Origin: Pseudomonas sp. sp1636
GTDB taxonomy: Bacteria; Pseudomonadota; Gammaproteobacteria; Pseudomonadales; Pseudomonadaceae
Length of the DNA stretch: 64,000 nt
Assembly (NCBI RefSeq): GCF_030376615.1
Contig: NZ_JARRAB010000017.1
Coordinates: 48,970 to 112,969, forward strand
Reading direction: 5' to 3'
Shown: piece by piece, positions 25,724 through 33,156 of the stretch
How positions within the stretch are numbered: the stretch's first letter is position 1
Layout: every line of letters starts with the position of its first letter
The notes under the pieces: generated by a model
Told to the model about the DNA's origin: nothing
The model's input: the letters and a program-made list of their open reading frames with translations, nothing else
Database searches by the model: none
Translations under genes and position numbers: made by a program

Positions 25724-26545
25724 ATGAACCAGAAGTTGTCCTTTACGGCGCTGGCCGCGGCCTTGCTGTTGGCAGGATGCCAAGCCGTGAACACCACCAG
25801 CGGTGGTGCGGTGGGCGTTGAGCGCAAGCAGTACATGTTCAGCATGCTCTCGAGCCAAGAGGTCAATCAGATGTATGCGCAGTCCTATCAGCAGACTCTG
25901 GGCGAGGCGTCGAGCAAGGGGGTGCTCGACAAGAGCAGTGCCAATGCCAGGCGTTTGCAGCTGATCGCCGATCGCTTGATCAGGCAGGCGCCGATTTTCC
26001 GCCCGGATGCCGCGCAGTGGCAGTGGGAGGTCAACCTGATCAAGAGCCCTGAGCTGAACGCCAACTGCGGCCCTGGCGGTAAGATCATCTTCTACACCGG
26101 GCTGATTGAAAAACTGCAACTGAGTGACGATGAAATCGCCGCGATCATGGGCCATGAAATGGCTCACGCCTTGCGCGAGCATAGCCGCGAGGCCATGTCC
26201 AAAGCCTATGGCGTGGCGCTGGCCAAGCAGGGGGCCGGTGCGTTGCTCGGTTTGGGCGAGGCGGGTATGGCCATGGCCGACACCGTGGTGCAGTACAGCC
26301 TGACCTTGCCCAACAGTCGGGGTAACGAGAACGAGGCCGACCTGCTCGGGCTGGAGTTGGCCGCCCGTGGCGGCTACAACCCGAACGCCGCGGTCAGCCT
26401 GTGGCAGAAGATGGCCCAGGCCAGCAATGGCGCGCCGCCGGAGTTCATGAGCACCCACCCGTCGTCGAGCAGCCGTATCGCTGCCTTGCAGGCGGCCATC
26501 CCGAAGGTCATGCCGCTCTACGAACAGGCCAAGGCTTCGCGCTGA
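25724..26545 (+). CDS. M48-family metallopeptidase lipoprotein
   Basis: 273 residues with signal peptide and lipobox (AAALLLAGCQA, Cys about 19) and a zinc metallopeptidase domain: GHEMAHALREHSRE is HExxH, and the third ligand Glu lies in NENEADLLGLELAARGGYNP. LoiP/YcaL/BepA-like proteases of this kind act on outer-membrane proteins in the periplasm. ATG 25724 has GGAG 8 bases upstream; an upstream start adds 19 residues. No TPR extension is present, unlike BepA. It is divergent from the chemoreceptor gene. Confidence 0.92.
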   Translation: MNQKLSFTALAAALLLAGCQAVNTTSGGAVGVERKQYMFSMLSSQEVNQMYAQSYQQTLGEASSKGVLDKSSANARRLQLIADRLIRQAPIFRPDAAQWQWEVNLIKSPELNANCGPGGKIIFYTGLIEKLQLSDDEIAAIMGHEMAHALREHSREAMSKAYGVALAKQGAGALLGLGEAGMAMADTVVQYSLTLPNSRGNENEADLLGLELAARGGYNPNAAVSLWQKMAQASNGAPPEFMSTHPSSSSRIAALQAAIPKVMPLYEQAKASR

Positions 26546-26664
26546 GCGCGCGGCCGGAGCTATTGGCCGGCATACGTGTGAGGCTGTGCGGCTAACCAGC
26601 CGTTGAGGCCTGTGGCGAGCGCTGCTCGCCTAAGTTGTCCGGCCACGCGCAGCGCTCCCGTGGG

Positions 26665-26689
26665 GCGCTGCCTGGTCTCAAGGCAGCGC
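26665..26689. terminator. Hairpin between the M48 and SnoaL-like genes
   Basis: A 9-bp perfect stem GCGCTGCCT / AGGCAGCGC with a loop that includes the SnoaL-like gene's stop codon. There is no strong T-run; termination of either transcript is plausible but not certain. Confidence 0.45.
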
Positions 26690-27121
26690 TATTTCGGCAA
26701 AAGGGCGGGTTCCCAAGCCCAGTTGGGCGCGAAAGCTTTCCATGTCGAACATGGTGCAGATCTCCTGGATCTCGTTGCTCGGCGTCAACGTCCAGAAGGC
26801 CATCGCCGCGATGCTCAATACCTTGTCGCTCGGCGGGTAACCCATGGCCGGTTTCTCGATGGTGCCGATCAGGGTGCTCCAGGTGACTACTTTGTTGCCT
26901 TCGGCAATGCACTCCTCGACCACCACCTGCAGGTCTGGCATGGCATGGCGGATGTCCTCGATCAGCTTGGCGAAGGCCGCGCTGCCCAGGTGGCGGCCGA
27001 CAAACGAGCTTTTGTAGAGAAAATCCTTGCTGTGCAGCTGTTCGGCCAGGGCCAGATGGCCCTTGTTCCACGACAGCTCGATATGTTTGCAGACCAGCTT
27101 TTTCCGATCATCCACTGACAT
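26678..27121 (-). CDS. SnoaL-like (NTF2-fold) protein
   Basis: 147 residues of the NTF2/SnoaL superfamily: an N-terminal helix-rich region (CKHIELSWNKGHLALAEQLHSKDFLYKSS), the strand pair VVVEECIAEGNKVVTWSTLIGTI and the late strand MAFWTLTPSNEIQEICTMFDM. Members include polyketide cyclases and many proteins of unknown activity. The ATG at 27121 has GGAATTGAG before it. The potential catalytic His/Asp cannot be assigned with confidence. It stands alone. Confidence 0.8.
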   Translation of the reverse strand: MSVDDRKKLVCKHIELSWNKGHLALAEQLHSKDFLYKSSFVGRHLGSAAFAKLIEDIRHAMPDLQVVVEECIAEGNKVVTWSTLIGTIEKPAMGYPPSDKVLSIAAMAFWTLTPSNEIQEICTMFDMESFRAQLGLGTRPFAEIALP

Positions 27122-27227
27122 GCTCAATTCCAAAACGTGCTGGGCGAAGTGCGCAAGATGTTGCGCAGGTTATCGGCCGTCAGGGTAGCCAAAACATCGT
27201 GTCGAGCGCCAGGGGCATGGCGTCAAA

Positions 27228-27818
27228 TCAATACCATAAGTGCCCGCCGAGCTGCAGGGCTTGATAGCAGGCATAAGTCGCCAGCGCAGCGAAGGCGCAG
27301 GCAGCCAGGCGCCGAATCAAGGTTAGCGGCAAGCGCTCGGCGGCAAAATTGCCGGCCAGCACTACGGGGACATTGGCGAGCAGCATGCCCAGGGTCGTGC
27401 CGATTACCACGAGGACGAAGTGGGGGTACTGCGCGGCCAGCATCACCGTGGCGACCTGGGTCTTGTCGCCCATCTCGGCGATAAAGAAGGCAACCAGGGT
27501 GGTCAGGAACGGGCCGTGGCGCTTGAAATTCGAGCTTTCGTCGTCATCCAGCTGGTCGGGAACCAGAGTCCACAGCGCCACCGCGACGAAGGAGGCCGCT
27601 AGCGCCCAGCGCAGGGCCACTGGGGAAAACAGCCCGGCCACCCAGTTGCCGGCAGCGCCGGCGAGAAAATGGTTGGCCAGGGTGGCGACCACTATGCCGA
27701 GGATAATCGGCCCGGGCCTACGAAAGCGCGCGGCCAGCAGCAAGGCGAGTAGTTGGGTCTTGTCGCCGATCTCGGCCAGGGCAACGATCAGGGTGGGAAC
27801 GAACAGGGATTCCAGCAT
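27228..27818 (-). CDS. TMEM165/GDT1-family (UPF0016) manganese transporter
   Basis: 196 residues with about six membrane segments in two inverted halves, each with the family motif E-x-G-D-K-T: AEIGDKTQLLALLLA (about 15-29) and AEMGDKTQVATVMLA (about 114-128). Family members export Mn2+ (or exchange Ca2+/Mn2+ for H+). Because a yybP-ykoY Mn-riboswitch lies upstream, Mn2+ detoxification is the best inference. The ATG at 27818 has AGGAAG 4 bases upstream, directly beside an RNA segment that can be masked (see the hairpin entry). It is the downstream gene after rsmC. Confidence 0.93.
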   Translation of the reverse strand: MLESLFVPTLIVALAEIGDKTQLLALLLAARFRRPGPIILGIVVATLANHFLAGAAGNWVAGLFSPVALRWALAASFVAVALWTLVPDQLDDDESSNFKRHGPFLTTLVAFFIAEMGDKTQVATVMLAAQYPHFVLVVIGTTLGMLLANVPVVLAGNFAAERLPLTLIRRLAACAFAALATYACYQALQLGGHLWY

Positions 27819-27831
27819 CGGGCTTCCTAAC

Positions 27832-27897
27832 GGGGCGGGTCGACATGGCTATGACACGTACAGCCTTCCCGCCCCGGGTAAGGTGTGCGTGTCATAG
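27832..27897 (-). promoter_or_regulatory. Leader hairpin whose loop can pair next to the GDT1 Shine-Dalgarno sequence
   Basis: In the leader RNA a long hairpin forms from CTATGACACG (27897-27888) and CGTGTCATAG (27858-27849), with further pairing inside. Its loop region carries GGGGCGGG (27875-27868). The same leader has CCCGCCCC (27839-27832) three bases before the AGGAAG ribosome site. The eight-base match is perfect, so a pseudoknot or alternative helix could close the ribosome-site region. This is inference from complementarity. Confidence 0.5.
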
Positions 27898-27975
27898 GTC
27901 TGGTCAAACCCTGTGCGCCTCGTCGTCAGGCCGTGCTGACTTGTTGCGACAATGCGCCAGCCCGTTTCACTGGGC

Positions 27976-28066
27976 TGTTGGATCGCACGCGCCATGGTCG
28001 GCGGACCAAGTATGTTGACGCGTGCCGGGCGAGCTGGTGCTCGCGGGAGACTACTCCCCTAGGACG
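27976..28066 (-). promoter_or_regulatory. yybP-ykoY manganese riboswitch (aptamer)
   Basis: Read leftward, the leader has AGGGGAGTAG at the 5' side (28062-28053) and GTCAACATACTTGG in the central bulge (28019-28006), both conserved in yybP-ykoY aptamers, with hairpins between them (CGCGAGCACCAGCTCGC) and after (GTCCGCCGACC). It starts 56 bases past the rsmC stop and precedes a GDT1-family exporter, a common target of this riboswitch. The region after it contains AGCCC-AGTGAAAC-GGGCT, a possible expression-platform stem. Mn2+ is the expected ligand. Confidence 0.88.
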
Positions 28067-28121
28067 GGCGCATTCTGCCCAACCGCAGCCGTTCGGGCAA
28101 GTCGGCGTGGGGCGCAGATGG

Positions 28122-29120
28122 TTACGGCTTGCTCGCGCTATAGATGCGAAAGCCCTTGGCCTCGGCCAGGGTGTGGCAGGGGCCGAGGTATTGCTCGATC
28201 AGCGGCGGATACTTGAGGAAGCTGTTGGCCACCAGGCGCAGCTGGCCATGCCGCTCGAGGTGCTCAGCCGCATGGCGCAACAGATCTTCCGTGGCCTGGT
28301 AGTGGGTATGCACGCCCTGATGGAAGGGTGGGTTGCTGAGGATCGCGACCAGCCCCCTGGGCGCGGCGGCAATCCCGTCGCCGCTGATCACCTCGGCCTG
28401 CAGGCCGTTCGCCGCCAGAGTCAGGCGACTGCTGGCCACGGCGAAGGCGTCGACATCCAGCAGGGTCACCTGGTTCTCGGGGTAGCGGCGTTTCAGCGCC
28501 GCGCCGAGCACCCCGGCGCCGCAGCCGAAGTCGAGCAAGTGCCCTGCGGGCAGCTTGTCCAGATGCTCCAGGAGCAGGGCGCTGCCGATATCCAGGCGGC
28601 CGTGACAAAAGACCCCGGGCAGGCTGATCACGTGCAGCGGGCCATCGCTCAGCGGCAGGCTGTAACGCCGCGCCAGGGCTTCGAGATCCGGGGTTGCGGG
28701 GGCATGCTCGACCTGCACTTGCCAGAGTTGGCAATGGCGTGCGCTGTCGAGCTTGCGCGCTCTGCCGAAAGCCGCCAACTGCTTGGCCGCGCGTTCGATG
28801 CCGGCACGCTTCTCGCCGACCAGAAACAGTTCGCGCCCGGCCAGTTGGGCGGCCAGGGCATTCAGTAGGTAGTCGGTCAGTTCGCGGGATTTCGGCAGGA
28901 ACAGCACCGCGGCGGCGAATTCGCCAGCAGGGGGGGTAACGCCCAAGTGGCTGCGCCCGGCAAAGCGGCTGTCCAGTAGCGCCTGCTCGCCGGCATGCCA
29001 GCTCCAGCCCTGGGCCTCGGGCAAGCGGCCGAGCAAGTCGTCGGCGGGCAAACCGGCCAGCAGCAGCGGGCCGCCGAACAGTTCGGCCTGGCGTAGCAGC
29101 ACTTCACCGCGCGGATCCAT
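28122..29120 (-). CDS. rsmC: 16S rRNA (guanine-1207-N2)-methyltransferase
   Basis: 332 residues with the RsmC two-domain layout: a degenerate N-terminal methyltransferase-like half (1-165) and an active C-terminal half with [15 protein letters not shown] (SAM motif I, near 192-206) and the catalytic SNPPFHQG (near 259-266). It methylates G1207 of 16S rRNA on the 30S subunit. The start ATG at 29120 has GAGGAGC upstream. It lies 28 bases after the hprA-like gene on the same strand, and ends before the riboswitch. The pairing with hprA is typical of pseudomonads in my recollection. Confidence 0.93.
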   Translation of the reverse strand: MDPRGEVLLRQAELFGGPLLLAGLPADDLLGRLPEAQGWSWHAGEQALLDSRFAGRSHLGVTPPAGEFAAAVLFLPKSRELTDYLLNALAAQLAGRELFLVGEKRAGIERAAKQLAAFGRARKLDSARHCQLWQVQVEHAPATPDLEALARRYSLPLSDGPLHVISLPGVFCHGRLDIGSALLLEHLDKLPAGHLLDFGCGAGVLGAALKRRYPENQVTLLDVDAFAVASSRLTLAANGLQAEVISGDGIAAAPRGLVAILSNPPFHQGVHTHYQATEDLLRHAAEHLERHGQLRLVANSFLKYPPLIEQYLGPCHTLAEAKGFRIYSASKP

Positions 29121-29148
29121 AAGCGCTCCTCGAAAAAAGGCGCGCAGC

Positions 29149-30114
29149 TTAGCTGACTACGCGACGCGGCGCACCGCCGAAAAATGCCTGAGCATTCTCC
29201 ATCATCTGGATGACGATACGCTGCCGCGCTTCGCGACTGCCCCAGGCGCTGTGCGGGGTGACGATCAGGCGCGGGATGTCGCTGGCGAGCAAGGGGTTGC
29301 CGTCTTTCGGCGGCTCCTGGGTCAGGACGTCGGTGGCCGCGCCACCCAGATGGCCGCGGCGCAGGGCATCGGCCAGGGCCTGTTCGTTGACCAAGCCGCC
29401 GCGTGCGGTATTGATCAGGAAGGCGCCCGGTTTCATCAGGCTCAGTTGGTACTCGCCGATCAGATTCTGGGTGGCGGCGTTGAGTGGGCAATGCAGGGTC
29501 AGGGCATCGACCTGCGGCAGCAGTTCGTCCAGTGGCAGGCGATCCTGGCGGGGTGGGCGCCCCGGCAATTGGCCCAGCAGCACGCGCATGCCGAAGGCTT
29601 CGGCCAATCGGGCCACCGCGCCGCCCAGTTCGCCATGGCCGAGCAGGCCGAGGGTCTTGCCTTCCAGTTCGACGATGGGGAAGTCCAGCAGGCAGAATTG
29701 CGACGCCTGCTGCCAGCGGCCGTCACGTACCGCATTCTGGTAATCGGCCAGGCGCGTGGCCAGGGCGAGCAGCAGCATCAGGGTGTGCTGCGCCACCGAA
29801 GGCGTGCCATAACCCTGGCAGTTGCATACGACCACGCCATGCTCGCGGGCGGCGGCCAGGTCGATGTTATTGGTGCCGGTGGCGGCGACCAACAGCAGTT
29901 GCAACTCGGGGCAGGCGGCAAAGGTCGCGGCATCCAGGGGGACTTTGTTGCTGATCGCCACCTGCACGCCCTGCAGGCGCTCGATCACTTGCTGCGGGCT
30001 GCTCTGCGGGTATAACCGCAGTTCGCCAAATAGTTGCTGCAGGGGCGTCAAGTCGAGATCGCCAAGGTCGAGAGAGCTGTGGTCAAGAAAGGCCGCGCGG
30101 CTATTGTTACTCAT
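29149..30114 (-). CDS. hprA: D-2-hydroxyacid dehydrogenase, glycerate/hydroxypyruvate-reductase type
   Basis: 321 residues of the D-isomer 2-hydroxyacid dehydrogenase family. NAD-binding [14 protein letters not shown] (near 154-167), the catalytic Arg in INTARGGLV, the Glu in TQEPP and the His in VTPHSAWGS are all present. HprA reduces hydroxypyruvate to glycerate in the serine cycle or in glyoxylate metabolism; the exact substrate is not decided by sequence. It opens an operon of hprA-rsmC and is divergent from the LysE-type exporter. Confidence 0.88.
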   Translation of the reverse strand: MSNNSRAAFLDHSSLDLGDLDLTPLQQLFGELRLYPQSSPQQVIERLQGVQVAISNKVPLDAATFAACPELQLLLVAATGTNNIDLAAAREHGVVVCNCQGYGTPSVAQHTLMLLLALATRLADYQNAVRDGRWQQASQFCLLDFPIVELEGKTLGLLGHGELGGAVARLAEAFGMRVLLGQLPGRPPRQDRLPLDELLPQVDALTLHCPLNAATQNLIGEYQLSLMKPGAFLINTARGGLVNEQALADALRRGHLGGAATDVLTQEPPKDGNPLLASDIPRLIVTPHSAWGSREARQRIVIQMMENAQAFFGGAPRRVVS

Positions 30115-30193
30115 CAGCTGTACCTTTTCTGCTGTTATGGTGGGGCGTAAGGTGAACAGCCTATCAGACCCCTATGCCTGTTGCGGAGCCGCT

Positions 30194-30823
30194 ATGTACT
30201 GGACGGAGTTCTTCACCGTTGCCCTGATTCACTTGCTGGCCGTAGCCAGTCCCGGGCCGGATTTTGCCATCGTGGTGCGCGAAAGCGTGGCCTTCGGCCG
30301 ACGCGCCGGCATTTTCACCGCGCTGGGTGTCGGGAGCGGGATTTTCGTGCATGTGGCCTATTCGCTGCTCGGCATCGGCCTGATCGTGTCGCAGTCGATT
30401 GTCTTGTTCAATGCCTTGAAGTGGCTGGCCGCCGCCTACCTGCTCTACATTGGGATCAAGGCGTTGCGCGCCAAACCGGCCGACCCGGGCAGTGCCGAGC
30501 TGAGCCTGGAGCAGGGCGCACGTTCGCCACGGGCAGCCTTTGTCGCCGGATTCGTCACCAATGGCCTGAACCCCAAGGCAACCCTGTTCTTCCTGTCGTT
30601 GTTTACCGTGGTGATCAATCCGCATACCCCACTCAGTGTGCAGGCCGGTTATGGCATCTACCTGGCACTGGCGACGGCGCTGTGGTTCTGTCTGGTGGCG
30701 GTGCTGTTCAGCCAGCGCCGCGTGCGTGCCGGCTTTGCCCGCTTGGGGCACTGGTTCGATCGGCTGATGGGCGCGGTGTTGGTGGGCTTGGGCGTCAAGT
30801 TGGCCTTTAGCGAATTGCGCTGA
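30194..30823 (+). CDS. LysE/RhtB-family amino-acid exporter
   Basis: 209 residues with six membrane segments. The family N-terminus LLAVASPGPDFAIVVRESVAFGRRAGI and GLNPKATLFFLSLF (third repeat) are clear. These carriers export amino acids such as threonine, homoserine lactone or lysine; the substrate is not predictable here. ATG 30194 has GGAG 6 bases upstream; a longer frame exists but upstream residues look non-coding. A strong terminator follows. Confidence 0.9.
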   Translation: MYWTEFFTVALIHLLAVASPGPDFAIVVRESVAFGRRAGIFTALGVGSGIFVHVAYSLLGIGLIVSQSIVLFNALKWLAAAYLLYIGIKALRAKPADPGSAELSLEQGARSPRAAFVAGFVTNGLNPKATLFFLSLFTVVINPHTPLSVQAGYGIYLALATALWFCLVAVLFSQRRVRAGFARLGHWFDRLMGAVLVGLGVKLAFSELR

Positions 30824-30836
30824 TACTGGCCGGGAA

Positions 30837-30866
30837 AAGCGCCCCGCAGATGCGGGGCGCCTTGTT
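30837..30866 (+). terminator. Terminator of the LysE-family gene
   Basis: The stem GCGCCCCGCA / TGCGGGGCGC is followed by CTTGTTT. It is 15 bases after the exporter stop. Confidence 0.82.
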
Positions 30867-31241
30867 TCGCTCGCCCGGCGGCGCTCTCGCGACGGCCTTC
30901 GGTTTTTCACAACCACTGATCGATCGTGCCCAGGCTTCGCATGGCAACCCACGACTACTCCTGCCGTATCGGCGGCCGCAGCCGCAGCCGCAGCCGCAGC
31001 CGCGTCCGCTTCAGCAGCGCAGGCGCCTCTGACGGTATCGGCCATCAGCGTTATCGCTATAAACGCATGCTTCCAGTGAATGGCGTCTTTCGACCGCGCT
31101 TGCTTGTCGGCTTTATCGTGTGACCAGTGGCGGCTTAAGAGTCATGCGGCAAATCATTCTTTTGACTGATTTGCCTGTCTGGCAAGCGCTCTAGAGTCCA
31201 GTCACCGTAGAAAAATAATATTCCGTAGACAGGTACTCCTC
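30867..31241. other. Intergenic region upstream of the acyl-CoA ligase
   Basis: No supported gene. It holds four perfect copies of GCCGCA (30975-30998) plus a partial fifth, and an inverted repeat GGCAAATCA / TGATTTGCC (31148-31156 and 31167-31175) about 67 bases before the acyl-CoA ligase ATG. The inverted repeat could be an operator of that gene. A short Arg/Ser-rich frame crossing the hexamer repeat is not credible as a gene. Confidence 0.6.
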
Positions 31242-32924
31242 ATGTTGCAAACCCGCATCATCCCGCCCGCGGCCAATGCCTACCAATATCCGCTGCTGAT
31301 CAAGCGTTTATTGCTGTCCGGGGTGCGCTACGAAAAAACCCGCGAAATCGTCTATCGCGACACCCTGCGCTACAGTTATGCGACCTTCAACGAGCGGGTT
31401 GCGCGCTTGGCCAATGTGCTGACAGCGGCAGGGGTCAAGGCCGGCGATACCGTGGCAGTGATGGATTGGGACAGCCACCGCTACCTCGAATGCATGTTCG
31501 CCATTCCCATGCTCGGTGCGGTGCTGCACACCATCAATATCCGCCTGTCGCCTGATCAGATTCTCTACACCATGAACCACGCCGAGGATAAGTTCGTCCT
31601 GGTCAACAGTGAGTTCGTGCCCCTTTACAACGGTATCGCCGCGCAACTGAGCACGGTCGAGAAGACCCTGCTGCTGACCGATGCCGAGGAGAAAACCGCC
31701 GAGCTGCCGGGCCTGGTCGGCGAGTACGAGCAGCTGCTGGCAGCCGCCGGTGCGAGCTACGACTTCGCCGATTTCGATGAAAACTCGGTGGCCACCACCT
31801 TCTACACCACCGGCACCACCGGCAACCCCAAGGGCGTCTATTTCACCCATCGGCAACTGGTGCTGCACACCATGGCCGCGGCCAGTGTGCTGGGCAGTCT
31901 CGACAGCGTGCGCCTGCTGGGCAGCAATGATGTCTACATGCCGATTACCCCGATGTTCCATGTACATGCCTGGGGTATGCCTTATGCCGCCACCATGCTG
32001 GGCGTCAAGCAGGTGTATCCGGGGCGCTACGAGCCGGAGCTGCTGTGCAAGTTGATCAAGGAGGAGAATGTCAGCTTCTCCCACTGCGTGCCGACCATCC
32101 TGCAGATGCTGCTCAACACCCCGAGTGCCCAGGGCCACGATTTCGCCGGGATGAAGATGATCATCGGCGGCAGCGCGCTGAACCGTGCCCTCTACGATGC
32201 CGCCAAGGCGCGCGGCATTCAGCTGACGGCCGCCTATGGCATGTCGGAAACCTGCCCGCTGATCTCCTGCGCGCACATCAATGATGAGCTGCAGGCCGGC
32301 AGCGAGGATGAACAGATCACCTATCGGATCAAAGCCGGGGTGCCGGTGCCCCTGGTCGAAGCGGCGATCATGGGCGTCGATGGCTCCATGCTGCCGGCGG
32401 ACGGCGAGTCCCAGGGCGAGCTGGTGCTGCGCTCGCCGTGGCTGAGCCAGGGCTATTTCCGCGAACCGGAGAAAGGCCAGGAGCTCTGGGAACACGGCTG
32501 GCTGCACACTGGCGACGTGGCGACCATCGACGGCATGGGCTTCATCGAGATTCGTGACCGCATCAAGGACGTGATCAAGACCGGTGGCGAGTGGATCTCC
32601 TCATTGGCGCTGGAAGACCTGATCAGTCGTCATCCGGCCGTGCGTGAGGTGGCGGTGGTGGGGGTGGCGGATCCGCAGTGGGGCGAGCGGCCTTTTGCCT
32701 TGCTGGTGCTGCGTAACGATCAGGCGCTGGATGCCAAGGGGCTCAAGGATCACCTCAAGCCTTATATCGAACAGGGGCATATCAACAAGTGGGCCATCCC
32801 CACGCAGATCGCACTTGTTACTGAAATTCCCAAGACCAGTGTCGGCAAGCTGGATAAGAAACGTATTCGCTTGGATATCGCCCAGTGGCAGGCGGCCGGC
32901 TGCGCGTTTCTTTCCACCTTGTAA
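31242..32924 (+). CDS. AlkK-like medium-chain acyl-CoA synthetase
   Basis: 560 residues of the ANL superfamily: [10 protein letters not shown] (AMP-binding P-loop-like motif near 189-198), YGMSETCP (near 346), the TGD of [24 protein letters not shown] and the catalytic Lys of GKLDKKRIR (near 541). It activates fatty acids to CoA thioesters with ATP, and the closest family I recognise is AlkK of alkane degraders. The start ATG has TACTCCTC, not a strong ribosome site, ahead of it. The DUF1302/DUF1329 pair and a MalT/AlkS-like regulator follow, suggesting a lipid or alkanoate catabolic group. Acyl chain length cannot be read from sequence. Confidence 0.92.
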   Translation: MLQTRIIPPAANAYQYPLLIKRLLLSGVRYEKTREIVYRDTLRYSYATFNERVARLANVLTAAGVKAGDTVAVMDWDSHRYLECMFAIPMLGAVLHTINIRLSPDQILYTMNHAEDKFVLVNSEFVPLYNGIAAQLSTVEKTLLLTDAEEKTAELPGLVGEYEQLLAAAGASYDFADFDENSVATTFYTTGTTGNPKGVYFTHRQLVLHTMAAASVLGSLDSVRLLGSNDVYMPITPMFHVHAWGMPYAATMLGVKQVYPGRYEPELLCKLIKEENVSFSHCVPTILQMLLNTPSAQGHDFAGMKMIIGGSALNRALYDAAKARGIQLTAAYGMSETCPLISCAHINDELQAGSEDEQITYRIKAGVPVPLVEAAIMGVDGSMLPADGESQGELVLRSPWLSQGYFREPEKGQELWEHGWLHTGDVATIDGMGFIEIRDRIKDVIKTGGEWISSLALEDLISRHPAVREVAVVGVADPQWGERPFALLVLRNDQALDAKGLKDHLKPYIEQGHINKWAIPTQIALVTEIPKTSVGKLDKKRIRLDIAQWQAAGCAFLSTL

Positions 32925-32950
32925 AGTGCGGCGGTGCTACCTCGCGAAAA

Positions 32951-32976
32951 TGACTGATCAGTCAAACAAGCGTTTG
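32951..32976. promoter_or_regulatory. PsrA-like operator and adjoining palindrome upstream of DUF1302 gene
   Basis: CAAAC-AAGC-GTTTG at 32963-32976 matches the published PsrA consensus (C/G)AAAC(N2-4)GTTT(G/C). Directly left, and overlapping by two bases, is a perfect 14-bp palindrome TGACTGATCAGTCA (32951-32964). PsrA is a TetR-type regulator of fatty-acid metabolism released by long-chain fatty acids. The site is about 180 bases before the DUF1302 start. Confidence 0.55.
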
Positions 32977-33156
32977 GCTTGCTAAATATTCTTTTCCAGC
33001 CATTCTAGGCCTGCGGCGGGTCGGGCCGACCCGCTGAAACCTGCGAGCCAGAGTGCCTGGGGGGGCTGCAAATCACACTTTCGAGGGATCAAGCGGTCAC
33101 ACCCTCTGGCTATAGTCCGCATCATCCATAACAAAAAAGTACATGGAGTAGCGTCG

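Noticed and set aside
30164..31045. Minus-strand frame across the LysE-family gene and hexamer repeat
   Set aside because: Starts with an Ala run produced by the GCCGCA repeat and shows antisense composition for the rest; the LysE product is real.
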